Assembly: GCA_026018925.1 (NCBI GenBank)
Contig: JAKSZU010000004.1
Coordinates: 108,559,498-108,623,497, forward strand
DNA from: Tupaia tana
Lineage: Eukaryota; Chordata; Mammalia; Scandentia; Tupaiidae
Direction of reading: 5' to 3'
Length of the DNA stretch: 64,000 nucleotides
Part shown: in pieces, positions 1 to 9,106 of the stretch
Layout: each line of letters begins with the position of its first letter
How positions within the stretch are numbered: position 1 is the first letter of the stretch
Program-made: the position numbers and the translations under genes
Notes under the pieces: model-generated
What the model saw: only the letters and a program-made list of their open reading frames with translations
Database searches by the model: none
What the model was told of the DNA's origin: nothing

Positions 1-451
1 AGGTGGCTGTGAGAGGGGTGGTGCTCACTCAGTGGCCAGCCCTGGGGCTCCTCGGGACAGGAAGGGGCGGTGGCAGCATAGCCACGGGAGAGAAGAAAAG
101 GCTCAGTAATCAGGAGACAAAGGCCTGAGGTCAGCCTTCCTTCCACCTCGGGGTACCTCCCCAAGGTTTAGGAGGTAGCCAGGAGAAGTGTCTGTGGGGG
201 GATAACAGCTCACTCTCTCTGCAGGAGGCAAATGAAGAAGGAAGCCTCTTACTCCAGGGGGGGGTTCTTCTCTTTAGTTGCAATGGGCAGGCCACTTTAC
301 CCATGCCTAATTATCCATTGGGACTGAAATTCCACAATTACACATGCATTCCTTTGGCTTAGTATTTTCTTCCTTATTAGAATACCATCACCCCCCCCCC
401 CAGACTGTGCTTTGAACTGTGTAAAGTCATTTATACTTGGTATCAGTTAAT
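1..451. other. Intergenic sequence, no feature recognised
   Basis: I see no gene, RNA or recognisable repeat here apart from a short poly-C run near 390-401. The stretch belongs to the intergenic DNA beyond the 3' end of LMX1A. Confidence 0.5.
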
Positions 452-462
452 GTAACCTACTT

Positions 463-648
463 CTTCTTCTTTTTAATAACTATTTTATTCATTTATTTAT
501 TCATTTATTTATTTCAATTTGACCAGAGAGGGACAGAGTGAGAGAGAAAGAGAAAGTGAGAAAGCAAGCCGCCAGGTCCAGGACTGGAACCATAGTCGGC
601 CATGCGGGAATCTAGCACCTCTAACCACCATGACACTTGCCAGCCCCC
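463..648 (-). mobile_element. SINE-A, short form
   Basis: Read on the minus strand this starts with a tRNA-like head (box A near the start, box B GGTTC-like), runs through a CT-rich stretch and ends in an A/T-rich ATAAATA tail. It sits in tandem with the next copy. The three flanks share a CTACTTCT-like target sequence, so the two copies were inserted serially at one site. Confidence 0.85.
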
Positions 649-660
649 CTACTTCTTTTT

Positions 661-691
661 TTTAAAAGAATTATTTATTTGACTTTACTAT

Positions 692-731
<40 letters not shown>

Positions 732-851
732 ATTTGACCAGGGAAGGACAGAGAGAAAGTGAAAAAGCAAGCTGCCGGGTCCAGGACTCAAACTGCGGTC
801 GGTCGTGTGGGAATCCAGTGCCCTTACCCACCACGCCACCTGCCAGCCCCA
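661..851 (-). mobile_element. SINE-A, short form
   Basis: The structure is the same as the neighbour at 463-648, with a long (TTTA)n tail on the plus strand. The outer flanks GTAACCTACTTCT (452-464) and GTAACCCACTTCT (854-866) look like its target-site duplication, now interrupted by the second SINE. Confidence 0.85.
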
Positions 852-1220
852 ACGTAACCCACTTCTAACTTCAGGATTTGCTATCTGCGTCAGGGAAATT
901 GAGAAGGCCTTGAAGAGGATTTTGAGCCCCAAATTGCTGTCCCCTTCTTAGTTTTCCCACACGTTTTTGATCCTGCCTCAAGTGGCACCGTGTTAAGTGT
1001 GCCTCGCCCTGGGATGGTCTTCCTGAGGGACGCTGGCTTTTGTTTCCTTTCTTTGCACTTTGCTTCTCCCTTTATCGCTTCTGCTTTTGCACTCAGTTCC
1101 CCCCCTTGCCCTCCGCTTAACCTGCCCCGCACTTGCAGGAGCACCCACACCTTTCTCCCTGGGCATCATTTGGCATAGGTGTGGTGTGGGATGTAATAAG
1201 GAGCCTGGTCGTGGAAGTCA

Positions 1221-1462
1221 GGAGCCAGCAGTGGCATGGTGGTTAGGGTGCTGGACTCCCACATGGTTGACCACGGTTCAAGTCCTGGACCCGGCAACTT
1301 GAAAATCACACTGGGTGTATTGTGTGTGCGTGCCCAAAATCTCAGGAGGAGAGTGGAGAAGGGATTGCGGCATGCCATCCCCTCCCCGGGGAGTGATTCC
1401 TCACTTTCCCTCTCGCAGTCTTTCTCTGACAAGCTCACACACCCTATGGCAAAAAATGTAAA

Positions 1463-1494
<32 letters not shown>

Positions 1495-1500
1495 AGAGAA
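1221..1500 (+). mobile_element. SINE-A, long form
   Basis: This is a full-length copy. It has a tRNA-like head with box B GGTTCAAGTCC, then a body with the motifs CACTGGG, GTGCCCAAAAT, GGAGAAGGGATTGCGGCATG and a CCCC..GGGG palindrome, then a CT-rich tract, CCCTATGGCAAAA and a poly-A tail. The long form carries about 110 bp of body that the short form lacks. Confidence 0.9.
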
Positions 1501-1507
1501 ACAAAGT

Positions 1508-1625
1508 CATTGAAGCCAGAAAGGACCAGTGCAAATCTCGCTCCTGTCATTTGCAGCGTGTGACCCTGGGCGCATCACTAGTCCTGTTTTCTTCCCATGG
1601 AAAGCAGGGACTGATTCTCCAGCCT
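1508..1625 (+). mobile_element. MIR fragment
   Basis: The stretch around TGTGACCCTGGGCGCATCAC matches the MIR core, in which a tRNA-derived SINE ends with CTGTTTTC..CATG..AGGGA. It is diverged and lacks both ends. Confidence 0.55.
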
Positions 1626-2461
1626 GGCGGGAGCTGTGCAGGTCGCGTGCAGACTTGGCAGTGTGTCTGGTCCCCTCGGCCCTGTCCCCTCTCCACCTGA
1701 GCCTGACAAGAGCATCCAGAGAGACCCCGGCACTATCCCTCGTTAGCCCCTCTGCCGGGCCAGCCTTTTCTCTTTCATTTCCCTTTTCCTTTTTCTAACT
1801 TTAATCTTTCCCATGGTGACGTTCTCAGCAAACTTCTAATCATCTGCAGCCTGACCTCAAAAACACGGAGGCTCTTTCTGATTAATCGGCCAGAGTCGAT
1901 GGAAGCCCCCTGATGTGGGGGCAATGCTCCCAAAGTGTGGGATTCAGTTTAGCCCGTCAGAGTCCCCAGGAGCGTGTGTCGAGCTGCAGGCCTCGAGCCC
2001 TGTCCTGGGAACATCACCAGGATCCCATGGCCTTCCAAGCGGTCCAGGTGGTTCTGGTGGGTTCGAAAGTTTGAGGGCTGTTGCCGTACAGGTTAAGCTT
2101 ACGCTCGGAACTGTTGAAACAAAGGTTAGAGAAACGTCAGCCCTTACTGGCCAGTTCCAGCAGTACATGACCTTGTCTACTGGCCACTGAGACGCAAGGA
2201 AGTGACTGGCCTGAATGTGGGGGGGTGGAGACAGAAACCCAAGCCGGGTGCCTCGGCCCAGCTCTCCCTGCAACTCCCCTCAGCTCTCCCCTCCCAAGAG
2301 CTCTCACTGCCTCAGGAAGGAGGCTGAGTCCCAGAATCTTCCAGCCCGAAAGAGTGAAGTAAGTGTGTGGGGGTGTTTGAGAGAGCGAGGAGGATGGAGA
2401 CAGAGGTCTTCCTCTCCTCCCTGCACTCATCACCTTTTCTCTCATGTTCGAGTTCACCGTC
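1626..2461. other. Intergenic sequence, no feature recognised
   Basis: This is unique sequence with no conserved exon, repeat or RNA that I can identify. Short open frames on both strands have no start context or family resemblance. Confidence 0.4.
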
Positions 2462-2762
2462 GACGCTAGATGCCTGATAGGTTCTTTTTAAACTCCTGAA
2501 AATACAGCTCCGGGGGAGTGTAATCATAATTAAATTCCATTACAGGGAGGAATGTGGATGACTCGGGCCTGACTTTTTAATGCCGAGATCTGATCTATAT
2601 GTGCATGTAGGTATCTCATGTGCTTCCGTGAGTCGGGGACTGTTCTATCGAGTTTCATGCTTCCACCTGATAAAAGATTTTTGGACCGAGGTAATCATTA
2701 ATCCATCAGCTATTATCTGACAGTGAAAGGAATGTAACGATGCCTCGGGAAGAGGGTAGCTG
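2462..2762. promoter_or_regulatory. Candidate conserved non-coding element
   Basis: This AT-rich, repeat-free block lies between SINE-rich stretches. It carries clustered homeodomain-type sites: TAATCATAATTAAATTCC at 2521-2538 and TAATCATTAATCC at 2692-2704, with a GATAAAAG motif between them. That composition is typical of developmental enhancers near transcription factor genes such as LMX1A and PBX1. The function is inferred from composition and location only. Confidence 0.3.
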
Positions 2763-2779
2763 AAGAGCGGTGGTCTGAA

Positions 2780-2915
2780 CGGCAGCAGATTTGAGGTTCC
2801 GGCCCAAAGGGCAAGCTGTGGAACCCCAGTCGCCGCCTGCCATCCCAGGGCCTCTGTTTCCTTCTAGGAGAAACAAGATGGCCTACGCGAGGGCTCTCGG
2901 GCTGCAGGGTAGCGC
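2780..2915 (+). mobile_element. Possible MIR fragment
   Basis: The order of TTTGAGGTTCCGGC, CAGGGCCTCTGTTTCC and GAAACAAGATGG resembles a diverged MIR. The call is weak. Confidence 0.3.
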
Positions 2916-2992
2916 TGCCTGATAAGCTCGTGCTCGCTCACGGAGATGCTGCCATGATCACATCTGCTCTGGGAATCTCGACATGTGTTCTT

Positions 2993-3163
2993 TTTTAAAA
3001 TAATTATTCATTTATTTAATCCCATTTATGATTAATGTCATTTTCCAATTTGACGAGAGAGACAGAAAGGGAAAGTCAGAAAGCAAGCTGCAAGGTCCAG
3101 GACTCAAACCGCAGTTGCCCATGTGGGAATCCTGCGCCTCCTTCCACCACGCCACCTCTGGCC
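2993..3163 (-). mobile_element. SINE-A, short form, with perfect TSD
   Basis: A minus-strand short SINE-A is flanked by a perfect 14-bp duplication, CGACATGTGTTCTT, at 2979-2992 and 3164-3177. The duplication length and A-rich target are those of LINE-1-mediated insertion. Confidence 0.92.
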
Positions 3164-3239
3164 CGACATGTGTTCTTATAACAAGGCCACTAAGAGGCTC
3201 TGGAAAGAAGAGTCCAGATAAACTCTGCTCACCACCGCT

Positions 3240-3345
3240 TTTCCCAAGCCCATTTCATTATCTCATTCAAAGAGTGTCTATTGAACGCCTGCTTTGTACC
3301 GGAGACCATGTGGGTGCCGGGGCTTCACAGACATCCCTTCCTGCA
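3240..3345 (+). mobile_element. L2-type fragment
   Basis: CTATTGAACGCCTGCTTTGTACCGGAGACC followed by GGTGCCGGGGCTTCACAG, read as separated motifs, is the decayed L2 3' signature (originally ATTGAGCACCTACTATGTGCC then GGTGCTGGGGATACAG). It is an old mammal-wide fossil. Confidence 0.55.
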
Positions 3346-3962
3346 AGCCTTCCCTTCGAGTGGGGAAGACGCCCCCCCAGCAAAATGAAGTTAAAATCTA
3401 TAGCACACCAGGCATTGGCACAGGGTTACGGACACAACGTATCAGAGAAGAGCGTTAGGGAGGTGAGGGTGACCAGTATTCTCTAAGAATAGTTCTTGTT
3501 AATATCTCTGGACCTGACCTTGTACAAAAATATGGCCTGAGAAATCCGGCACTGAGCTGGGTGGGAGGGCCCGTTCCTCCTAGTACCCTCTGCTGCCTAC
3601 GAGCGATCACGCCCGAGTTTTGCTGGTAAGTAGAAGGAGGTAGTTTGTCTTTACATCCTGACTGCCGTGTAGTCAGACCACTCCCATGTCACAAACCAGG
3701 GAAAGGAAGTCCAGCTGTCTGCTCCACCCTGAGCTAGCTGCTGTTAGGGTATGCTAATGTCCAAACCATCGCCCTTTGCCTGCACAGCTGAGTCCTGAGT
3801 GATATAAAGACTGAGCATCTGCCGTGCAGTGGAATGCAGTGAGAGACGGTGGGAGAGAGTGACGGGGCTTGCCATCTAGTGCCCGTGCTGGCCCTCGTCA
3901 GTGACCCTGCATTGTCACTACCAAACAGAGCCTCAATCCGTTAGGCTTAAAACGCAGGTGTT

Positions 3963-4175
3963 GGGGCCAGCCTGACGCTGCCGTGGTGATGCGCTTCTCC
4001 CGTAACGCTGGGCCCACGTGGACGATCGCGGAGTCGGTCCCTCAGTAGACACGTCTGAACTGTGTGCGCCCATGGCTCTGGGTGGCTGGAAAGGCTTGGG
4101 GACCACAGTGCAAACTGCTGTGAAGGGTGCTGTTCTCTCTCTCTCGTGAAAGAAATAAAAGACTTTTTAAAAAAT
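3963..4175 (+). mobile_element. SINE-B
   Basis: This is the second SINE family. It has a GGGGCCAG-type tRNA-like head, a GGGCCCACGTGG block, GACCACAGTG and GTGCTGTTCTCTCTCTCTC, and ends GTGAAAGAAATAAAA. It is strongly diverged from the better copy at 32119-32327, so this family is the older one. Confidence 0.6.
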
Positions 4176-4245
4176 GTTTAAGATGTTGGACTAAACGACC
4201 TCCAGCTTACACTGATGAAGAGTTATGTTATCTATTTTCATGAGA

Positions 4246-4500
4246 GAGATTTATTCATTCGCTTAACAAACATCTCTGGAGTTCCGAGGGGTCCTTGGCT
4301 CTGGAGCCAAGATAAATCATCCAAGAGCCCGTCTCTGGAAAAACCTCTGTTATAATGCCTCGGGTTAACGTTTGCAGGGCACTCGCTGCGTGCCAAGGAC
4401 CGTCTGAGTGCCTGTCGTCCATCAACCACAACCCCTCAGAGTAGACACCATTAGCCACATGGCGAGAGGCGGAATTCTGAGATGACCCTACCGATTCTCG
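4246..4500 (+). mobile_element. L2/MIR-type fragments
   Basis: TTATTCATTCGCTTAACAAA and, further on, GGGCACTCGCTGCGTGCCAA with ACCCCTCAGAGTAGACACCA are decayed versions of the L2 3' end. They are interrupted and diverged. Confidence 0.45.
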
Positions 4501-4685
4501 CCTTCAGATAATGCCCTTCTGCTGAATGGGGAGGGGGATCCTGTGACCACGACGAATTATTGTAATTATGTTATGTTCCATTGCAAAGGAGATTTTGCAA
4601 ACTCAATCGAGGTCCCTAGCCAATTGATCTCACTGAGGGATTTTCCTGGGTGAGCCTGACCTAGTCAGGTAAGACCCCACAAGAG

Positions 4686-4910
4686 ATGAGAAGTGGGATG
4701 GTGTTGCGGCAGTAACACGGGGCTCTGAGACGTCGGGCCCACAGGCACATGCGGAGGTCCCAGGGCTGGTCCGAAAACCTCCCTGAACATGCCAGGCATG
4801 TCCGCTCACAATCCTGGATGGCCAAGTCTGGGGAGGGTCGTGGCCTGAAGACCCTGTACTGTGTGCTTCTCTCTCTCTCGTGGAACAAAGAAATAAATGT
4901 TTTAAAGGAG
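4686..4910 (+). mobile_element. SINE-B
   Basis: The diverged head is GCGGCAGTAACACGGGG. It is followed by CCTCCCTGAACATGCCAGG, GTCTGGGGAGGGTCGTGG, AGACCCTGTACTGTGTG and a CTCTCTCTCGTGGAACAAAG end with an AATAAATG tail. The order of blocks is that of SINE-B. Confidence 0.65.
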
Positions 4911-5159
4911 AGAAAGAGACTAGGCTCTTTCCAAAGAGATGCAAAGCATGAGAGAGAGCTGGAGTGAGGGCGACCCTCCATGCTGGCTTTGCGGGTGGGG
5001 CCACACAGTGAGGGCTGAGAGCTAGTCCTGCCAACAGGCAGCGGGAGGGCAGGTGCCTGAGCCCTGGAGTCTGGGGAAATGGACCGCCACCACCCACGTG
5101 GGGCAGGAAGCAGGTTCTTCTTCAGTCGAGCCTCCGGATGCGAGCGCAGCCTGGCCCAC

Positions 5160-5315
5160 ATCCTGATTTCAGCCTCCCAAGATTCTGAACAGAGGACTCT
5201 GTCATGTGGTGTCCAGAATGCTGACCCACAGAACTAGCAGCTGGTAAATGGGTGTGGTTTTAACGCCTAATTTTATGGCGGTTTGTTGTGCAGCAGTGGA
5301 AGACAAATAGACCCA
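5160..5315 (+). mobile_element. MaLR/MLT1-type LTR fragment
   Basis: CAGCCTCCCAAGATTCTGAAC and, downstream, GGTTTGTTGTGCAGCAGTGG with AGACAAATAGACC resemble the 3' end of mammalian MaLR LTRs. The fragment is old and partial. Confidence 0.45.
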
Positions 5316-5740
5316 CTTGACAGGCCGGAAAACAGGCAGAGGTGAGTAACGCGAGGAAGATCGTGCGGCCAGCACATGCCGGCCAGGATGGAGGACCCGC
5401 CCCTGGCCACAGAGTCCACACTCTCACTGCACGGTCCGCTCGTCCTCAGGGAGCCGGTCCAGGAATCAAACACCCGGACAGTTTGCTAGGTCCAACCCCC
5501 AGCGTCAGTGCTTAAAACTAGTGCTAGCGATCAGGGCTGCCAGAGGATAACCCGTGACGTTCTCTGCGGAGAGCCTACAGTTCAACGTTCATTGATTTTT
5601 CTAGGCAGATGTTAAAACTGCTGGCAGCTTGAAGCAGGCCACGATGGGAGTGTTTGCCCGGTGGACGCCAGCAGATGGTACAGTTCAGGAGTTTTGTTTT
5701 CTGAACAGGAGAGCGGGTTGGCCAGCATAGACAGAAAGCA

Positions 5741-5840
5741 GGTTTTCAAAGAGTTCATGGGAAACAAACGTGAAAAAACTATGAACAGTTCAAATCATTT
5801 TGCACCCAATAAACCTGTTTAATTCCATTTTCACAACTTT
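5741..5840. mobile_element. Mariner-like MITE, family 1
   Basis: The left end TTTTCAAAGAGTTCATGGG and the inverted right end CCATTTTCACAAC, with TTTTGCACCCAATAAAC inside, match three other copies in the window (25533-25648; 32070-32117 plus 32328-32415; 52578-52601 plus 52863-52956). This copy is diverged and its right end runs into the poly-T of a SINE. Confidence 0.6.
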
Positions 5841-5847
5841 TTTTTTT

Positions 5848-5877
5848 TCCTTAAGATTTTTTTGGCCATAGGTTGCA
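5848..5877 (-). mobile_element. 3' end of a SINE-A split by the provirus
   Basis: Read on the minus strand this is the CCTATGGCCAAAAAA end and tail of a SINE-A. The rest of that SINE resumes at 9394, on the far side of the provirus, so the retrovirus inserted into a resident SINE. Confidence 0.8.
5872..5877. repeat. Proviral target-site duplication, left copy
   Basis: GTTGCA abuts the left LTR and GTTACA (9394-9399) abuts the right one. This 6-bp duplication has one mismatch. Six base pairs is the usual length for class II (betaretrovirus-like) elements. Confidence 0.75.
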
Positions 5878-5932
5878 TGCCTGCGTCACTTCTGCAGAGA
5901 CGACACGACACCCGGTTCTTCCTCACGCAGTC

Positions 5933-5938
5933 TTTATT
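5933..5938 (-). terminator. LTR polyadenylation signal
   Basis: The minus strand reads AATAAA within GTGAATAAAGACTGCG. It lies about 60 bp downstream of the TATA box, which defines a short R region. The same signal is at 9202-9207 in the 5' LTR. Confidence 0.8.
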
Positions 5939-5994
5939 CACAGGTTTCCTTTACTTTTTCCTTTCTTTCTCCCCTCTCCCTCCCTTTACTCCCG

Positions 5995-6002
5995 TATATA
6001 TA
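5995..6002 (-). promoter_or_regulatory. LTR TATA box
   Basis: TATATATA on the minus strand follows a GC-rich segment (GGGCGGGGCCGTTGGGAGG) that could bind Sp1-type factors. The 5' LTR copy at 9264-9271 is identical, so the provirus kept a plausible promoter. Confidence 0.7.
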
Positions 6003-6124
6003 GGATCCTCCCAACGGCCCCGCCCGCAAGTTCCTTTGCCTGTCCGAGGCAAGTACTGGAGACACGCTTCCCTATGCAGCCTGCAGCGTTATCTTGGCTC
6101 GGCGGCCAAAGGCGGCGGCCAACA

Positions 6125-6143
6125 GTTCCCCCTTTTTGTTTTT
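6125..6143 (-). other. Polypurine tract
   Basis: The minus strand reads AAAAACAAAAAGGGGGAAC directly before the 3' LTR. This is the expected position and composition of the plus-strand DNA primer of retroviruses. Confidence 0.85.
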
Positions 6144-6698
6144 GTCAGGAGAAGGTAGAGGTCACAGGCCCCAGATGTGGTGGACTTGCTTACTGACCTG
6201 TGGAAGAGCCCAGGGGCATTCCCCAGGTCAGCCTGTCTGATGCCTTTTTATGGGGATGGGTGTGTTGTCGGCATCAACCCATATGCACCCGGACTTGCCT
6301 TCCTCCAGGTCCCATCAAGGGTCCCTGGAGTGCAGTGCTTTGCCTCGCACCCTGAGCTGATAGGGGTTTACTGCATCTGGGCCAGCCAAGCCGCGGGGGA
6401 GTATCCTTCTTCGATAGCTGCAAATGCTTGTACGAGGAAGGCGCGGTCGCAATTGCATTGGGCCCTGAATCTGTACAGACAGAGAAGGCAACCCCCACAT
6501 AGGAAGACAAGGAGGGGGCCAAGGGACCCCATCCCTGCCCACTCCTTAAGATGGAGCGCAGCTTGAGAGATCCACTGGCGAAGGCGGCATCAACTCGTGT
6601 TGAGTTAATGTGGATGGTGCTCCACCGGAGCTCCTCAGAGAGGGTATCAAAGCTCTGATTCCAGGGACCTGTAAGCTACTGGGAAAGTCCGTCGTTGT
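6144..6698 (-). pseudogene. Unassigned proviral 3' region, possible env remnant
   Basis: Between the integrase stop and the polypurine tract lie about 550 bp. A minus-strand frame through roughly 6520-6665 contains an NQSF glycosylation-like motif and could be a scrap of env transmembrane subunit. I see no fusion peptide, no CX6CC motif and no membrane anchor. It could equally be non-coding filler brought in by the deletion. Confidence 0.3.
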
Positions 6699-7745
6699 TC
6701 AGACTGAGCCCCCTGGGGGAGCGTCAGTGTCCCCAGGAGGAGAAGGCATTCCCAGGCCATCATCACGGCTCGGTGTATCAGCAGGCAGGTTCTCCTGGGA
6801 TGGAAGGCGTCGCACCAACCTCTCTGGGACCCACACCGGGTCTGGTTCGTCCTGTGGGAAAACACAAACAGATCCTCTCGACCAAACCAACACAGGGTCT
6901 GGTCCCCTCCAGCGCCCCGTGAGGACATCCTTCCATTTTACTTTTCCCTGCTTGCTCGGCCCCGGTGCATGGTGCCTGTCGGCAGCCGAGCGCCCTTGGG
7001 AATCGAGCTGAAAAATATTGAGTGTTAAGAGTGCTATTGCGATGCGGTCTTTCGGGGAGTGACCTTTGCTGACTCCCCCTTTTTGTTTTTGTAGGAGCTC
7101 CTTGAGGGTGCGATGAGCCCTCTCTACTATACCTTGACCTTGAGGGTTATATGGTAGGCCATGTGTGAGCGTGATTCCCATGTGGTTGCAGAATTGTGAA
7201 AATGACCAGGCTGTATAACTGGGGCCATTATCCGTTTTAAGCTGTTGAGGCTGCCCCCAGGCTGCCCAGGCGTTGAGACAGTGACTTATGACATCTTTTA
7301 CCTTTTCCCCTGTATGGGCAGTAGCATGAATGACGCCTGAACAGGTATCCACCGAAACATGGACATACTTAAGTGTCCCAAATTCTGGGACATGTGTGAC
7401 ATCCATTTGCCAGAGGTGGAGTGGTTTGAGGCCCTTGTTTTTATAGGAGAGGATTGCATTGCGACATTCTTTTGTACACTGTTCAAATATAAGCTGTTTG
7501 ACCAAAGGCATGGCTGCATCCGCATCACCAAACATCCTGCCCGCCGTGTCCATTATTCTGGCCACGAAAACAGAGAAGGGCTCTGTAGGGCCCTGAGTGA
7601 TTTTTGTAAGGTTGGCCTGTGGTTCCCCTTTGTCGGGAGGCATTTTCCAGGCCTTGATGGCTATTGTATTGATGTGATCGTAAACTGCCTGAGGGTATCC
7701 TGTTTGTTGATTAGCGAACCTACCCTGTCTCATATACATATCCAC
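6699..7745 (-). pseudogene. gag capsid fused in frame to pol integrase core
   Basis: One open frame of 348 codons joins two genes that are normally about 2.5 kb apart. Residues ~1-100 are capsid C-terminal domain, with the major homology region at 51-70 (QG, E, F and R positions kept). From ~106 the sequence is integrase core: D115 in QMDVTH, D172 in TDNGP and E208 in GIVERAH, giving D-X56-D-X35-E. A C-terminal DNA-binding segment follows from ~270 (KWKDVL.GRWRGP). The zinc knuckles, protease, reverse transcriptase and RNase H are absent. The first codons lie after a 22-bp duplication that breaks the link to upstream gag, so the listed start is not the original initiator. Gag-pol fusions made by internal deletion are known in mouse IAP elements of the I-delta-1 type. 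Confidence 0.85.
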
Positions 7746-7765
7746 CCTGTCTCATATACATATCC
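7722..7765 (-). repeat. 22-bp tandem duplication causing a gag frameshift
   Basis: The unit at 7722-7743 is repeated exactly at 7744-7765. Twenty-two is not a multiple of three, so the duplication shifts the capsid reading frame. Capsid sequence continues on both sides in different frames. Confidence 0.85.
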
Positions 7766-8625
7766 ACATCCCATGCTGCCTGCCCTGCGGCCCTGTTCCA
7801 GGCGGCTTGGGCTTGCGCCCCCTCAAAGTAAATGGCTTTCCAGTCAAGATACTGACCCGGGGACAGGCAAGTCCTCGCGAGCGTTCCCCAATCACTGGGT
7901 GTCATACAGTACCGCTGTAGAGTCTCAACGAGGCCGAGAGTAAAAGCTGCACCATTCCCGTATGTCTTTACGGCCTCTGCTAAAGCCTTGATGGTCTGAT
8001 AATCTAGGGGCTCATGATATCTATTCCCAGCATTATCTGCAAAAACGGGAAATGCCTGAATAGGCCCAAGCTGTCTGGCCTCTCACCAAGCCCCTGGGCC
8101 GAAAGAAGCTCTACCCTCTGGGTTTTCCTTTTGTGGGGTGGAGGGATTATGAGGGGGAGGAGCCGTGGGTAGAGGCCGGTCTTCCTCCTCCTCCTCGGCA
8201 ACCTCCCAACCTTTAACTTCCTCAACTAATTGTCTTACTTCGCGATCCTCATCTTCCCCGCAGGCTTCCGCTATCTTGGCGGCCCCGTTCTCTCCCTGAG
8301 AGTGCTGCTCCCGGAGGGACTCCAACGCCTCCTGGCCCTCCCTCACCTTCCGCACACATCTTTGATTCTCAAGGCATGTTCGGACAAGCCTCCAGAGCGG
8401 CCTAACCCCTCCAGAAAGCCTATTGTCCTCCGCAGCCAGGTCTAGGTCCCTGCCTAGTTTATCCCAGTATGTGGGTGAGAGCTGCCCCGAATGGAGGAAC
8501 CAGGGAGCGACATCATCCACCTGATCTATGAAGTGCTGAAGTGTTTTATCCCTCAATTTAAGCCCTTTCAACTTTAGGAGCTCTCTGAGCGTCTTGACGA
8601 TCGGCTGGGATGGCCCAGCCCCCAT
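7766..8625 (-). pseudogene. gag: matrix and N-terminal capsid, broken
   Basis: The ATG at 8625 opens MGAGPSQP, with Gly2 suited to N-myristoylation. A basic helical matrix domain follows (LRELLKLKGLKLRDK, then PWF), then an acidic linker rich in E and D and a proline-rich stretch. A TGA stops the frame at 8083-8085. The same frame continues past it into capsid (PIQAFPVF and then, near 7900, TPSDWGTLA with PGQYLDWK). This is the beta-like gag order. One nonsense change and the frameshift at 7722-7765 are the visible breaks. Confidence 0.85.
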
Positions 8626-8663
8626 CGTCCTTGTTCCTTTTATTCCTTACTTTTAGCCAATGG

Positions 8664-9060
8664 CTTCAGTCTGCCTCTTTCCCGAGGTTATTATCCGCCT
8701 CTTTACCGAGGTCTTGTACCCGCCTCTTTACCGAGGTCTTTTTTATTTTTATTTATTTTTTTATTTTTTTATCCGCCTCTTTCCCGAGGTCTTGAATCCG
8801 CCTCTTTCCCGAGGTCTTGAATCCGCCTCTTTACCGAGGTCTTGAATCCGGGACCCCCGCCCGGTACTTACCAGCTAGCTGCCCTGTAGACTTGGAGGTT
8901 CTGAACCTTCTCCGGTCCTTCCTCACACAGTCTTTATCCACAGGTTTCCTTTATCCGCCTCTTTGCCGAGGTCTTTCCGGGACCCCCGCCCGGTACCAGC
9001 TAGCTGCCCTGTAGACTGGGAGGTTCTGAACCTTTTCCTCTTTCCGCCTCTTTAACGAGG
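8664..9060 (-). repeat. Proviral leader with tandem 25-bp and ~130-bp repeats
   Basis: On the plus strand the motif CCGCCTCTTT.CCGAGGTCTTG recurs at least seven times with slight changes. A larger block, GGGACCCCCGCCCGGTAC to GGTTCTGAACCTT, occurs twice (about 8849-8912 and 8978-9034). The stretch between holds CCTCACACAGTCTTTATCCA, which closely matches the LTR segment at 9190-9209. The leader therefore seems to have grown by duplication and to have captured an LTR piece. A packaging or RNA-structure role is possible but not shown. Confidence 0.75.
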
Positions 9061-9086
9061 TCTTTTGCCTTTGTCCCCGAACGTCT

Positions 9087-9104
9087 TCCCCGTACGGGCC
9101 ACCA
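9087..9104 (-). other. Primer-binding site matching tRNA-Ile
   Basis: The minus strand reads TGGTGGCCCGTACGGGGA two bases inside the 5' LTR. It is the full 18-nt complement of the 3' end of mammalian tRNA-Ile(AAU), CCA included. Most betaretrovirus-like elements use a lysine tRNA, so the primer is unusual for this gag and integrase type. Confidence 0.88.
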
Positions 9105-9106
9105 CT

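Larger units (their letters stand above)
5878..6124 (-). repeat. 3' LTR of the provirus (247 bp)
   Basis: On the minus strand it begins TGTTGGCCGCC and ends with CA. The boundaries are set by the match to the right LTR, by the polypurine tract next to it and by the 6-bp target duplication. It contains the same TATA box (5995-6002) and poly-A signal (5933-5938) as its partner. It lacks the 40-bp duplication present in the 5' LTR. Confidence 0.92.

Noticed and set aside
6699-7745. A domesticated host gene made from the gag-integrase fusion
   Set aside because: The LTRs are almost identical, so the insertion is too recent, and the frame lost its connection to the gag start. Nothing suggests selection for host use.
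7359-7943. A 194-codon plus-strand frame
   Set aside because: It is antisense to gag and the gag-integrase frame of the provirus.
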